DNA of 51,966 bases from Coriobacteriia bacterium (GCA_030652345.1 JAUSAU010000059.1:1-51966); one strand, 5' to 3'; shown: positions 35,601-46,292, counted from the first letter of the stretch. The notes: generated by a model not told the origin, from the letters alone. A program made the numbers and translations.

Positions 35601-36835
35601 CTGCGAGCGATCCCGCGAACTGGGGCAATCCCGCCGGCGAGGTCGAGTTCATCGTCGAGCGCGCCACGACGACATCTGACGGGGTCGAAAGCACCTACAC
35701 CCCCGTGGGCAAGACGCTCGCGAACGAGACCGCGTTCACCGATTCGACCACGCTGGTCGACACGGCATACGTCTATCGCGTGATCGCGCGCAATGCGGCG
35801 GGCGACACGAGCTCCAATTCGGTGCGCATCGCGCCCGCCGGCTTCTTCGCCGCCTACAACGTCTTCCCCTGGTCCACCGTGGGCGGCACGATCGTGCCTG
35901 ACACGACGCAGTCCGTGCCGGCCGGTACCGACTCCACGAGCTTCACCATCACCGCGGCGACCGATCATCATCTGGTCGACGTCCGTGTCGACGGTGCATC
36001 CGTCGGCACGGTGGGCGAGTACAAGTTCCCGGGGGTGGACCGCGACCACACGATCGCGGCGCTCTTCGCGGCCGACATGGTGACGATCACGCCCACCATC
36101 GGTGATCACGGGCTCATCGACCCCACCGTGCCGACCGGCTACGTGGTCGGGAGCGATGTCACGGTGACGATCCAGCCGGATGTCGGCTACAGGGTCGCCG
36201 ACGTGCGGGTGGATGGAGTCTCCGTCGGCGCCGTCTCCACGTACGCCTTCACGAACATGAGGACCAACCACACCATCGCAGCGACCTTCGTCCTGCAGCA
36301 GTTCCAGATCGTTCCGACCGCCGGTCCGAACGGTTCGATCACACCGGCCGTCACGCAGACGGTCCCCTATGGCGGGAATAGTGGTGTCTTCAAGATCACC
36401 GCCGCTCCCGGGTACTACGTGGCGGACGTCCTGGTCAACGGGGTGTCGGTGGGGCCGCGGTCGACGTACCAGTTCATCGACATTCGCGGGCCGCACACGA
36501 TCACGAGCGTGAATGCGCCGATGATCGCGACCGCCGTGTCGCTGAGTCGCAGTGCGAGCAGTATCAGGCGGGGACGGACCGTGCGTCTCTCCGGCCGCGT
36601 CTCGCCCGTCGCCTTGGCCGGCCAGACCGTGCGGATCGACGTCCGTCGGCCCGGGTCCCGGTCATGGCGCGTCCTGAGCTATCGCCGGATCAGCACATCG
36701 GCCGGCAGGGCTGTCTGGTGGCCGTACACCTACCGGCTCACGAGCCGGGGCCTGTACTCGTTCCGAGTCTCCTATCTCGGTGATCGGACTCACCGGAGGT
36801 CCGTATCGTCCACCGCGTACGTCAGAGCCCGTTAG
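32633..36835 (+). CDS. Large exported multicopper oxidase with surface-repeat tail
   Basis: 1400 residues, more than twice a normal CotA/bilirubin-oxidase-type enzyme. A signal peptide (about 1-33) leads the protein. All four copper-binding motifs are present: HLH (His259, 261), HDH (322, 324), HPVHFH (836, 839, 841) and HCHILSHEEMDM (His942-Cys943-His944, His948, Met953). The core would couple one-electron oxidation of metals or phenolics to O2 reduction. After residue 955 come a fibronectin III-like domain, three bacterial repeats (about 1070-1300) and a basic Ig-like C-terminal domain, suggesting surface anchoring. GGAGGT is 6 bases before the chosen ATG; upstream in-frame codons precede the leader hairpin. 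Confidence 0.9.
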   Translation: MARRSAWFSFRSILVLVPVLVALVPGVLAFAADGRSASTDAAVKAKIARIARFRVTQAQRQAAADRMAAMKATKRLTTLGGVAAPLVAPLASVAATPQPGGVPDYFGSTANWAYSPLIRKFVDTLPGLGASKANNLGHYLSVAHPDTTTYPGSDYYEIELRQYTQKLHSDLPETTLRGYVQVNYGTDSDGHNTIHPDDISYLGPTILASKGRPVRIKFTNKLPIGDGGDLFLPVDTSVMGAGEGPDGVTMYKQNRATLHLHGGKTVWISDGTPHQWITPAGEDTPYPKGVSVKNVPDMPDPGDGSMTFFYSNEQSARMLWYHDHALGITRLNVMAGEAAGYLLTDDTEKKLVEDHIIPEEQIPLIVQDKTFVDTATIRVTDPTWNWGTGALDASTGVRAPKAGDLWVPHVYVPAQNPADPGGMNATGRWHYGPWFWPPVLNISNPPIPNPYYDPINTPWEPALMPATPNPSMGMENYNDTPLVNGTPYPTLSVKPKAYRFRILNAANDRFFNLQMYVADPLVLTSDRRRNTEVKMVPATPNRAWPELWPTDGRVGGVPDPRTVGPQWIQIGTESGFLPAPAIIPNQPITWNTDPTTFNMGNVQDHSLLLGNAERADVIVDFSKYAGKTIILYNDAPTAFPALDQRTDYFTGGPDLTATGGTKSTKPGFGPNTRTIMQITVAAAPAARAFDLQKLQEAFSTSSSRDGVFKRSQAPIIVPDSRYDSAYNGSFAVDPFVRIYGTTIPFKTLAGEDVTIPLGAKAIQDEQGETFDPMYGRMSAKLGLERPSGVPGAPNFMLYSYFDPTTETLEDSMTPLTPVGADGTQIWKITHNGVDTHPVHFHLFDVQVINRVGWDNAVRLPDDNELGWKDTVRISPLEDTIVALRPHAPNSPFGVYDSVRPLNPAASIGATMGFSIVDPVTGVNRTTPVTNQLVNFGWEYVWHCHILSHEEMDMMRPMSLNVDRRLSISPALSASGTPGAPVALSWIDPTPASDPANWGNPAGEVEFIVERATTTSDGVESTYTPVGKTLANETAFTDSTTLVDTAYVYRVIARNAAGDTSSNSVRIAPAGFFAAYNVFPWSTVGGTIVPDTTQSVPAGTDSTSFTITAATDHHLVDVRVDGASVGTVGEYKFPGVDRDHTIAALFAADMVTITPTIGDHGLIDPTVPTGYVVGSDVTVTIQPDVGYRVADVRVDGVSVGAVSTYAFTNMRTNHTIAATFVLQQFQIVPTAGPNGSITPAVTQTVPYGGNSGVFKITAAPGYYVADVLVNGVSVGPRSTYQFIDIRGPHTITSVNAPMIATAVSLSRSASSIRRGRTVRLSGRVSPVALAGQTVRIDVRRPGSRSWRVLSYRRISTSAGRAVWWPYTYRLTSRGLYSFRVSYLGDRTHRRSVSSTAYVRAR

Positions 36836-36855
36836 TATCGAGGTTCGCGACCATC

Positions 36856-36890
36856 GAGGGCCCCCGCGGTGCCATACCGCGGGGGCCCTC
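36856..36890 (+). terminator. Terminator of the multicopper oxidase gene
   Basis: Perfect 15-bp inverted repeat (36856-36870 with 36876-36890), five-base loop. Confidence 0.8.
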
Positions 36891-37021
36891 ACCGCGCAGC
36901 ACGGGCGCACGAAACCGGTGGTAGAATCCGGCGGCAGACGTTCGTCGCTTCCTCCGTAACAGACCGATCCGACCGTACGGCCGCGCCATCTCGTGCGGGC
37001 CGTACGTTCTCGTGCAAGGGG

Positions 37022-37027
37022 TACACT
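37022..37027 (+). promoter_or_regulatory. -10 box of a possible leaderless prfB transcript
   Basis: TACACT ends 7 bases before the prfB ATG. This is the spacing of TANNNT boxes that drive leaderless mRNAs in Actinobacteria. A second box, TAGAAT at 36922-36927, could make a longer transcript. Confidence 0.4.
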
Positions 37028-37034
37028 GGCTGCC

Positions 37035-38156
37035 ATGGAAGACCGTAGATCAGACATCTCCGTCGCGACCGCGCGCATCGTGCGTATCGGCGAGTACCTG
37101 CACCTCGATTCGAAGCGTGCGGAGGCTGACGGGCTCGAGGCCAAGGCCGCCGAGCCCGGCTTCTGGGACGACCAGTCCCGCGCGCAGGCGACCATGTCCA
37201 AGGCAGCCGAACTCCGCGACGAGATCGCCACGTATGAGGCGATCGCCGCCGATATCGAGGAGGCCGAGGTCGCCAACGAGCTCGCGGTGGCCGAGGGCGA
37301 CGAGGACCTCTGCGCCGAGGTTGCGCGCCTGCTCAAAGACGTCGCCCGCCGCGTGGACGACCTTGAGCTGTCCACCTGGTTCACCGGCGAGTTCGACAAC
37401 GGCGACGCGCTCGTGACCATCACGCCGGGTCAGGGCGGCCTCGAGGCGCAGGACTGGGCCGAGATGCTCCTGCGCATGTACACGAAGTACGCCGAGTCGC
37501 GGAAGTGGAAGATCGACCTGCACGACGCGCCCGCCGGCGTCGAACTCGGCATCGACCGCGCCGTCTTCACCGTGCACGGCCGCAACGCCTACGGGATGCT
37601 CTCGTCGGAGTCCGGCGTGCACCGTCTCGTCCGCATCAGCCCCACCGACGAGAAGAAACGCCGCCAGACGACCTTCGCCGGTGTCGAGGTGCTCCCGATG
37701 CTGCCCGACGACATCGACGTCGAGATCAAGGACGACGACGTCCGTGTGGACGTCTACCGCTCCTCCGGCCCCGGCGGCCAGTCCGTCAACACGACCGACT
37801 CGGCGGTGCGCCTCACGCACCTTCCCACCGGCCTGGTCGTCACCTGCCAGAACGAGAAGTCGCAGCTCAAGAACAAAGAGACCGCGATGAAGATCCTGCG
37901 CAGCCGCCTCTACGAGATCAAGAAGGCCGAGCGCGATGCCGAGATCGAGGCGCTCAAGGGCGAGAAGATGGAGATCAGCTTCGGCAGCCAGATCCGCAAC
38001 TACGTGCTCTACCCGTACCAGTTGGTGAAGGACGTGCGCACCGGCATCGAGACGGGCAACGTGGACGCTGTCCTCGGCGGCGACCTCGACCAGTTCGTGG
38101 TGGGCTACCACCGCTGGCGGGTGGGCGAGCGCCTGGCGGCCGAGGCGGGTGCCTAG
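37035..38156 (+). CDS. prfB: Peptide chain release factor 2 with SPT recognition motif
   Basis: 373 residues. RF2 releases the peptide at UGA and UAA. The GGQ motif is at 247-249 in GPGGQSVNTTDSAVRL, and EPGFWDD near the N-terminus is RF2-like. The stop-codon recognition tripeptide, normally SPF, reads Ser202-Pro203-Thr204 (VRISPTDEKKRR). The reading frame is continuous; the programmed +1 frameshift that regulates many prfB genes is absent. There is no near Shine-Dalgarno sequence, and the ATG lies just after a -10 box. It follows the strong terminator at 36856. Confidence 0.95.
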   Translation: MEDRRSDISVATARIVRIGEYLHLDSKRAEADGLEAKAAEPGFWDDQSRAQATMSKAAELRDEIATYEAIAADIEEAEVANELAVAEGDEDLCAEVARLLKDVARRVDDLELSTWFTGEFDNGDALVTITPGQGGLEAQDWAEMLLRMYTKYAESRKWKIDLHDAPAGVELGIDRAVFTVHGRNAYGMLSSESGVHRLVRISPTDEKKRRQTTFAGVEVLPMLPDDIDVEIKDDDVRVDVYRSSGPGGQSVNTTDSAVRLTHLPTGLVVTCQNEKSQLKNKETAMKILRSRLYEIKKAERDAEIEALKGEKMEISFGSQIRNYVLYPYQLVKDVRTGIETGNVDAVLGGDLDQFVVGYHRWRVGERLAAEAGA

Positions 38157-38157
38157 C

Positions 38158-38919
38158 GTGCCGATCCGCAACCTCGCCGACCTCCACACGCACACCACGG
38201 CGTCCGGGCACGCGTACTCCACCGTGGCCGAGCTCGCCGCATCGGCCGCCGCCCGGGGGCTCGAGCTCATCGCCGTCACCGACCACGGACCCCGATGCCC
38301 GGGCGCGCCGCACCCGTGGCACTTCCTCAACATGAAGGTCGTGCCGTCGATCATCGGCGGCGTGCGTGTCCTGAAGGGCGTCGAGGCAAACCCGGTCCCC
38401 GACACCGCGAACGGGATCGACCTGGACGACGAGATGCTCTCGAAGCTCGACTTCGTTGCGGTCGGCTTCCACCCCGAGACCGGCTACGACGACACCGGGA
38501 AGGACTGGCGCACGGAAGCGCTCCTGCGCGTCATCGCCAACCCGCTCGTCGACATGATCACGCATCCCGGCAACCCGTCGTTCCCCGTGCACTGCGAGTC
38601 GATCGTGGCCGCGTGCGTCGAGCACGGCGTCATCGTCGAGCTCAACAACGGCTCCTTCGAGCCGAGCATGGCGCGCTCGCGCGAGACCGGGCAGGAGCAC
38701 GCGTTCGCGCGCGCGGCCGTGGACGCGGGCGCGTACGTCGCGATCACGAGCGACGCGCACTTCCACGCGCACGTCGGACGCTTCGACCGCGCCCTGGCCG
38801 TCGCCGAGCAGCTCGGACTGCGCGAGGACCGTCTGGTCAGCCGTGACGCCGCCACTGTACTCGCGCACCTCACCGCGCGCCGCGAGCGCCCGCGCCTCGA
38901 GTGGGGCGGCGTGATCTAG
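38158..38919 (+). CDS. PHP-domain phosphatase (YcdX-like)
   Basis: 253 residues. Metal-binding motifs of the polymerase and histidinol phosphatase fold are visible: DLHTHTTASGHAYST, AVTDHGP, VGFHPETG, ITHPGNPSFPVHCES, ELNNGSF and SDAHFHAHVG. YcdX-like enzymes are trinuclear-zinc phosphatases with uncertain natural substrates. I start at the GTG at 38158 with GAGGCGGG 8 bases upstream; a GTG at 38149 overlapping prfB is the alternative. It starts one base after the prfB stop and ends directly before the YitT-family gene, so the three probably form an operon. Confidence 0.85.
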   Translation: MPIRNLADLHTHTTASGHAYSTVAELAASAAARGLELIAVTDHGPRCPGAPHPWHFLNMKVVPSIIGGVRVLKGVEANPVPDTANGIDLDDEMLSKLDFVAVGFHPETGYDDTGKDWRTEALLRVIANPLVDMITHPGNPSFPVHCESIVAACVEHGVIVELNNGSFEPSMARSRETGQEHAFARAAVDAGAYVAITSDAHFHAHVGRFDRALAVAEQLGLREDRLVSRDAATVLAHLTARRERPRLEWGGVI

Positions 38920-39843
38920 GTGGTCCGCGAAGCGTTCAGGAAGCTCACCAGCCCCGACCTGCCCGGTCGCGTCCTGCGCTCGCGCCCCGTGCGCGACTAC
39001 TTCTGGATGACGCTCGGCATGCTCGTCACGGCGTTCGCCCTCGACGCGTTCCTCATCCCGAACAAGATCGCCGCCGGAGGGGTATCAGGGCTCGCCACCG
39101 TCATCTTCTACGCGCTGAAGGACCACGGGCTGCCGACCGTACCCGTGGGTCTGCAGATGCTGATCATGAACATCGGCCTGCTCGCGATCGGCATCCGCGC
39201 ACGCGGATGGCGCTACGGCGCCAAGACTATCTACGGTGCCGTCGGCCTTTCGCTCGCGATCGATCTGATGGCTCCGTTCGTACAGCCGCTCGCCACCGAC
39301 GATCAGCTGCTTGCCGTGCTGTGGGGCGGTGCGCTCGCCGGCATCGGCATGGGGATGGTCTTCCGGGTCGGCGGCAACACGGGCGGCACGGACATCATCG
39401 CGCAGCTGCTGACCAAGAAGGTGTCGCTCGGCGTCGGGCAGCTGATGCTGTCGGTGGACGCGTGCGTGCTCCTGCTCGCCGGTCTCGTGCTCGGCCCGAA
39501 CCTCGCGCTCTACGGCGCCATCGCCGTCTTCGTCACGGGCACGACCATCGACGTGGTGCAGGAGGGCCTCTCCACCGAGAAGGCCGCCTACATCTTCTCG
39601 CTGAAGAGCGAGGAGATCGGACAGGCGATCCTGCGAGAGCTCGGCCGTGGCGCGACCGGCTTCGCCGCACGCGGCCTGTACACGGGGGACCCGCGCGAGG
39701 TCATCTTCTGTGTCGTCTCTCGCCGTGAGCTCGACGACCTCAAGCACATCGTGCACACGCTCGATCCGGACGCGTTCCTCGTCATCTCGGACGTGCATGA
39801 AGCGCTCGGCGAGGGCTTCAAAGAGGCGCGGATCCGTCGCTGA
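38920..39843 (+). CDS. YitT-family membrane protein with DUF2179 domain
   Basis: 307 residues. Five to six membrane helices (about 28-185) contain the family motifs FLIPNKIAAGGVSGLATV and GGNTGGTDIIAQLL. The C-terminal cytoplasmic DUF2179 domain starts near residue 220. Function is not established; transport of an anion or small metabolite has been proposed for relatives. The GTG start touches the previous stop. In B. subtilis the relative yvjA likewise follows prfB, so its presence here looks ancestral. Confidence 0.88.
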   Translation: MVREAFRKLTSPDLPGRVLRSRPVRDYFWMTLGMLVTAFALDAFLIPNKIAAGGVSGLATVIFYALKDHGLPTVPVGLQMLIMNIGLLAIGIRARGWRYGAKTIYGAVGLSLAIDLMAPFVQPLATDDQLLAVLWGGALAGIGMGMVFRVGGNTGGTDIIAQLLTKKVSLGVGQLMLSVDACVLLLAGLVLGPNLALYGAIAVFVTGTTIDVVQEGLSTEKAAYIFSLKSEEIGQAILRELGRGATGFAARGLYTGDPREVIFCVVSRRELDDLKHIVHTLDPDAFLVISDVHEALGEGFKEARIRR

Positions 39844-39935
39844 TGCGCCGTTCGGGGCGACGGCTCGCAGGTGCGGCCCTGTAAGGGGTACGCTTCTCTC
39901 GAAGGCCGCCTGCGGAGTTCGGGGGTGACGACGTC

Positions 39936-42900
39936 GTGCCTGATGAGGTTCCACACCACTCTGCCGACGCCGCACTCCGCGACAGTGAGCGGATGCTGGG
40001 TACGCTGCTGGCCAACCTCCCCGGCATCGCCTACCGCTGCGCGAACGACCGTGACTGGACGATGGAGTTCATCAGCGAGGGCGTGCTCGAACTCACCGGG
40101 CGCCCCGCGACCGACTTCATCGGCAACCAGGCGGTCTCCTACAACGACGTGATCCATCCCGACGACCGCGCGATGGTGTGGGATACCATCCAGGCGGCGG
40201 TCGGGCGTGCCGAGCCGTATCAGATCACCTACCGCATCGTGACCGCATCGGACCAGACCCGCTGGGTCTGGGAGCAGGGTCGGGGGGTCTTCGACGGAGA
40301 CGCGCTCGTCGCGCTCGAGGGCTTCATCACCGACGTCACCGACCGGGTGCACGCCGAGACGGTCCTGCGCGACACCAAGGACCGTCTGCAGGATCTCGTG
40401 GAGTCGATGGCCGAGGGTGTCGCTGAACTGGACCCCGATGGCGTGCACATCGACGTCAACCCCGCGTTCGCTGCCATGACGGGCTTCAGTCGCGATGAGC
40501 TGCTGGGAGTCGGACCGCCTCATCCGTACTGGCCCCCCGAGGCGATGGCCGAGATCAATGAGGCGTTCGAGTCGGCGATGACCGGTCGGGCGCGCGAGTT
40601 CGACCTGACGTTCATGCGCAAGGGCGGGGAGCGATTCCCGGTCGTGGTGTGCCCGTTCATCATCCGCGATGAGAACGGAGCGACGGTCAGCGTCTCGGCG
40701 ACGGTGCGGGACGTCTCCGAGGAGCGTCGCGCGGACGCCGCGCTCCGAGCCAGCGAGAGTCGTCTTAACGAGGCGGAGCGGATCGCCGGGATGGGCAGCT
40801 GGGAGTACGACGTCGCGACGGGTATCGAGACGTGGTCCGAGAACACGTACCGTGTCCTCGGCGTCGATCGTGATTCGCCCATCGCGCTCGATGACGCGCA
40901 CTCGCTCGAACCGATCATCCACCCCGACGACGTGCAGCTGTTCCGCGACACGTTCACCGGGGCGCTCGACGGTTCGCGCGATTACGCTTTCGACTACCGG
41001 ATCGTCCGGGGGGACGGGGAGCCGAGGACGGTGCGTGCCAAAGCCGACGTCGTCCGTGATGACGCGGGCAAGCCGGTCCGCATGATCGGGACCGTCCGCG
41101 ACATCACAGAGCAGTGCGCGTCGGAGGCGGCGATACGGGCGCTGGCCGAGGAGAGCCGGCAGCTCGCCGATGCCGGCGTGGCACTGATCGGATGCCAGGA
41201 ACCCGAGGAGGTCGTCGGCACGCTGCGCGACTACTTCACCGAGGCGGTCCCGGAGGCCGTCATCCTCATCACGTCCTCGACCGACGACGGGATGCATCTG
41301 TTCGTCAGCGCGGTGTCCGGGATGGATTCGTCGCGCCTGGCTCACGCGGCCGATCTCCTGGGATTCAGCATCGTCGGCAAGCCGTTCGTGATCGGTGAGG
41401 ATGAGCGGGACCGGGTCTTCACGCGCGCACTCGCGCGGATACCGGGGGGATTCTGCGAGTTCGTCCTCGACGAGATCCCGCAGCCCGTCGCGAAGGTCGT
41501 GGAGAAGGCCTTCAGATTCCACGACGCCTACGTCATCGGCATCACCGACGGCGACAGCACGTTCGGCAACGTGAGCATCCTGACGATGAAGCCGGACGTG
41601 CCGATCCCGAGACACGCGATCGAATCGGTGGCCAACGTCGCATTCTTGACGCTCGCTCGGATGCGGGCCGGTCGCGTGCTCGCTGAGAGCGAAGAGCGGT
41701 ACCGCGTGCTCACGGAGAGCATGGCGGACGTGGTCTGGACACTCGATCCGGAGACGATGCGATTCCTCTACGTCAGTCCGTCCGTGACGCGACTGCGCGG
41801 CTACACGCCCGAGGAGGTCATGTCGGAGCCGATGGATGCCGCTCTCACCCCGGAGTCCGCACGCGCGGTCCGCGAGATCATGGGAAAGCGCCGCGAGGAC
41901 CGCCTGGCGGGGAAGATCGGGGTCGATACCTTCTTCACAGGTGAGGTCGAACAGCCGTGCAAGGACGGCTCGACCGTCTGGACCGAGGTCGTCACGAACT
42001 ACCACCTGAACCCGGAGAGCGGGCGCGTCGAAGTGCGGGGAGTCACACGGGACATCTCGGAGCGCAAGGTCGCCGAGGCGCAGATCAGGGCGAGCCAGGA
42101 CAAGTTCCGCTACATCTTCGATCACTCGAACGTCCCGAAGTCGATCACGCAGCCCTCCGGCGAGGTCGACGTGAACGACGCGTTCCTCGACGCGCTCGGC
42201 TACACCCGCGAGGAGCTTGCGCAGCGTTCGACGTGGCGCCAGCTCACGCACCCTGACGACATGGCCCTCACGGAGGAGATGGTCGCGGCGCTCGTCACGG
42301 GCGAGCGCAACGCCGTCCGCTTCGAGAAGCGCTTCATACGCAAGGACGGCTCCGTCATGTGGGCCGACATGAGCAGTGCTCTGAGGCGGCGCGACGACGG
42401 GGCCCCCGACTACATCATGACCACGGTCATGGACATCACCGACCGCAAGGCGATCGAGCACGAACTCCTGGAGAGCCGACGGAATCTCGAGGCGATCGTC
42501 GAGGAGCGCACAGCGAAGCTCGCCGGCGCGTTCACCGAGCTTCAGAGGGCCAATGACGAGCTGCGCGAGGCCACCGCCGCCAAGAGCGCGTTCCTGGCGA
42601 GCATGAGCCACGAACTACGGACGCCGCTCAACTCGATCATCGGCTTCTCCGGGATCCTGACCCAGGGACTCGCGGGCCCTCTCAGCGACGAGCAGCGCAC
42701 GCAGATCGAGATGGTCAACCGCTCCGGGAGACACCTGCTCTCGCTCATCGATGACGTGCTGGACCTGGCGAAGGTCGAGGCGGGCAAGGCCGACGTGCTC
42801 ATCGACACCGTCGATCCCGAGGTGATCGTCGGCGAGGTCGCCACGGCGGTACGCCCGCTCGCCGATGACAAGGGTCTGTCGCTCGACGCCGAAGTGTGTG

Positions 42901-43283
42901 GTTTCGAAGGGACGATCCGGTCCGACGCCGGCAAGCTGCGGCAGATCCTGTTCAACCTCGTGGGCAACGCCGTCAAGTTCACCGACGCGGGCAGCGTCAA
43001 GCTCGGCGTGCACTGTGAGGGCGACGGGATGTGTGCGTTCTCGGTCACCGATACCGGTCCCGGGATCGCCGCGGCCGACATCCCGCGGATATTCGAACCG
43101 TTCACCCAGCTCGAGTCGCCCAGGACCGCAAAGCCCCAGGGCACCGGTCTCGGGCTGCGCATCTCGCGCGAGTATGCGCACCTGCTCGGGGGCGAGCTCA
43201 CCGTGGAGAGCGAGGTCGGAGCAGGTTCGACGTTCATGCTCCGGATCCCGATCGAGCCTGCTGCGGCGGACTCCGGGGAGTAG
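39936..43283 (+). CDS. Soluble multi-PAS sensor histidine kinase
   Basis: 1115 residues with no signal peptide or membrane helix, so a cytoplasmic sensor. Five PAS/PAC units are seen (about 10-130, 135-260, 268-390, 585-710, 712-840), with a GAF-like domain between the third and fourth. The HisKA helix has SHELRTPLNSIIGFS with phosphate-accepting His892; the HATPase domain shows NLVGNAVKF, DTGPGI and GTGLGL. No receiver domain and no response-regulator gene adjoin it. The GTG start follows GGGGGTG. It ends 177 bases before the Rubisco operon in the same direction and is a candidate redox or energy sensor for it. Confidence 0.9.
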   Translation: MPDEVPHHSADAALRDSERMLGTLLANLPGIAYRCANDRDWTMEFISEGVLELTGRPATDFIGNQAVSYNDVIHPDDRAMVWDTIQAAVGRAEPYQITYRIVTASDQTRWVWEQGRGVFDGDALVALEGFITDVTDRVHAETVLRDTKDRLQDLVESMAEGVAELDPDGVHIDVNPAFAAMTGFSRDELLGVGPPHPYWPPEAMAEINEAFESAMTGRAREFDLTFMRKGGERFPVVVCPFIIRDENGATVSVSATVRDVSEERRADAALRASESRLNEAERIAGMGSWEYDVATGIETWSENTYRVLGVDRDSPIALDDAHSLEPIIHPDDVQLFRDTFTGALDGSRDYAFDYRIVRGDGEPRTVRAKADVVRDDAGKPVRMIGTVRDITEQCASEAAIRALAEESRQLADAGVALIGCQEPEEVVGTLRDYFTEAVPEAVILITSSTDDGMHLFVSAVSGMDSSRLAHAADLLGFSIVGKPFVIGEDERDRVFTRALARIPGGFCEFVLDEIPQPVAKVVEKAFRFHDAYVIGITDGDSTFGNVSILTMKPDVPIPRHAIESVANVAFLTLARMRAGRVLAESEERYRVLTESMADVVWTLDPETMRFLYVSPSVTRLRGYTPEEVMSEPMDAALTPESARAVREIMGKRREDRLAGKIGVDTFFTGEVEQPCKDGSTVWTEVVTNYHLNPESGRVEVRGVTRDISERKVAEAQIRASQDKFRYIFDHSNVPKSITQPSGEVDVNDAFLDALGYTREELAQRSTWRQLTHPDDMALTEEMVAALVTGERNAVRFEKRFIRKDGSVMWADMSSALRRRDDGAPDYIMTTVMDITDRKAIEHELLESRRNLEAIVEERTAKLAGAFTELQRANDELREATAAKSAFLASMSHELRTPLNSIIGFSGILTQGLAGPLSDEQRTQIEMVNRSGRHLLSLIDDVLDLAKVEAGKADVLIDTVDPEVIVGEVATAVRPLADDKGLSLDAEVCGFEGTIRSDAGKLRQILFNLVGNAVKFTDAGSVKLGVHCEGDGMCAFSVTDTGPGIAAADIPRIFEPFTQLESPRTAKPQGTGLGLRISREYAHLLGGELTVESEVGAGSTFMLRIPIEPAAADSGE

Positions 43284-44918
<1,635 letters not shown>

Positions 44919-44932
44919 GAAAGGCGGAGACC

Positions 44933-45364
44933 ATGCGCATCACTCAAGGAGCGTTCTCCTTCCTGCCGGACCTGACCGACCACGAGGTCCGTGCTCAGGT
45001 CGAGTACTGCCTGGACCACTCGTGGGCCATCGCCGTCGAGTACACCGACGACCCGCACCCCCGCAACGTCTACTGGGAGATGTGGGGCGCGCCCATGTTC
45101 GACCTGCGCGATGCCGCCGGTGTCATGGCCGAGCTCGACGCCTGCCGCACCGCTTTCCCGCAGCACTACATCCGCATCAACGCCTTCGACGCGAGCTTCG
45201 GCGTCGAGTCCGTTGCGCTCTCCTTCATCGTGGCGCGGCCGGACGTCGAACCGGGCTTCCGTCTCGAGCGCACCGCCGGCCCGGGACGCACCCAGCGCTA
45301 CAGCGTCGTGTCCTACGCCGTCGGGCGGGCGAGCGAGGGTGAGCGATATGGCACCGACCGATGA
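44933..45364 (+). CDS. cbbS: Rubisco small subunit, red type
   Basis: 143 residues. [16 protein letters not shown] at the start and [23 protein letters not shown] are typical of the red-type small subunit, and the long C-terminus (about residues 105-143) corresponds to the extra hairpin that plugs the central channel of the hexadecamer in red-type enzymes. It follows cbbL by 14 bases with AAAGGCGGAG before the ATG, and overlaps cbbX by 17 bases. Confidence 0.95.
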   Translation: MRITQGAFSFLPDLTDHEVRAQVEYCLDHSWAIAVEYTDDPHPRNVYWEMWGAPMFDLRDAAGVMAELDACRTAFPQHYIRINAFDASFGVESVALSFIVARPDVEPGFRLERTAGPGRTQRYSVVSYAVGRASEGERYGTDR

Positions 45365-46292
45365 CACCGGACTTCCCGAGGCGCCGCTGACGATCGATCT
45401 GGCGCGCGAGTACGACGAGGCCGGCATCGACGAGGCGTTCGGCGCGCTCGACCGCGACCTGGTCGGTCTCGCGCCGGTCAAGCGCCGCGTGCGCGAGATC
45501 GCCGCGCTGCTGCTCGTCGAGCACGTTCGCGAGCGCGAGGGGCTGTCCGCGGGCGCGCCGTCGCTGCACATGAGCTTCACGGGCAACCCCGGCACCGGCA
45601 AGACGACCGTCGCCATGCGGATGGCCGAGATCCTCCACAAGCTCGGCTACGTGCGCAAAGGCCACGTCGTCGCCGTCACGCGCGACGACCTGGTCGGGCA
45701 GTACATCGGTCACACGGCGCCCAAGACCAAAGACGTCCTCAAGCGCGCCATGGGCGGCGTGCTCTTCATCGATGAGGCCTACTACCTCCACCGCCCCGAG
45801 AACGAGAAGGACTACGGCCAGGAGGCGATCGAGATACTGCTCCAGGTCATGGAGAACCAGCGCGACGACCTCGTCGTCATCCTCGCGGGCTACAAGGACC
45901 GCATGGACACGTTCTTCTCCTCGAACCCGGGCATGGCGAGTCGCATCGCGCATCACGTCGAGTTCCCCGACTACACGCCCGAGGAGCTCATGGCGATCGC
46001 CGAGCGCATGCTCGCCGAGTGGAACTACCGCTTCGACCCGGCCGCGGCGGCTGCGTTCCGCGAGTACCTCGACGCCCGTCTCACACAGCCTCACTTTGCC
46101 AACGCACGCTCCGTGCGCAACGCGCTCGACCGCGTACGCCTTCGCCAGGCGCTTCGCCTGTTCGAGGAGCGCGGCGTACCGCTGACACGCGACGACCTCA
46201 TGACGATCGGCGAGGCCGAGGTGCGCGCGAGCCGCGTCTTCGAGGCCGACGGCGACGCACCGGGCTCGGACGGGACGGGGGGCGCGCCATGA
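45348..46292 (+). CDS. cbbX: Red-type Rubisco activase
   Basis: 314 residues. AAA+ ATPase with Walker [10 protein letters not shown] (Lys85), Walker [11 protein letters not shown] and an arginine-containing segment after [10 protein letters not shown]. CbbX rings remodel Rubisco inhibited by sugar phosphates, working on the C-terminus of the large subunit. Start set at the ATG at 45348, inside the end of cbbS, with GAGGGTGAG upstream; the frame is open further back within cbbS. It overlaps the next gene by 4 bases (ATGA). Confidence 0.96.
   Translation: MAPTDDTGLPEAPLTIDLAREYDEAGIDEAFGALDRDLVGLAPVKRRVREIAALLLVEHVREREGLSAGAPSLHMSFTGNPGTGKTTVAMRMAEILHKLGYVRKGHVVAVTRDDLVGQYIGHTAPKTKDVLKRAMGGVLFIDEAYYLHRPENEKDYGQEAIEILLQVMENQRDDLVVILAGYKDRMDTFFSSNPGMASRIAHHVEFPDYTPEELMAIAERMLAEWNYRFDPAAAAAFREYLDARLTQPHFANARSVRNALDRVRLRQALRLFEERGVPLTRDDLMTIGEAEVRASRVFEADGDAPGSDGTGGAP

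Noticed and set aside
39588..42611. 1007-codon open frame on the minus strand opposite the histidine kinase
   Set aside because: Shadow of the kinase and YitT genes; low-complexity Arg/Asp/Val composition with no recognisable motif.
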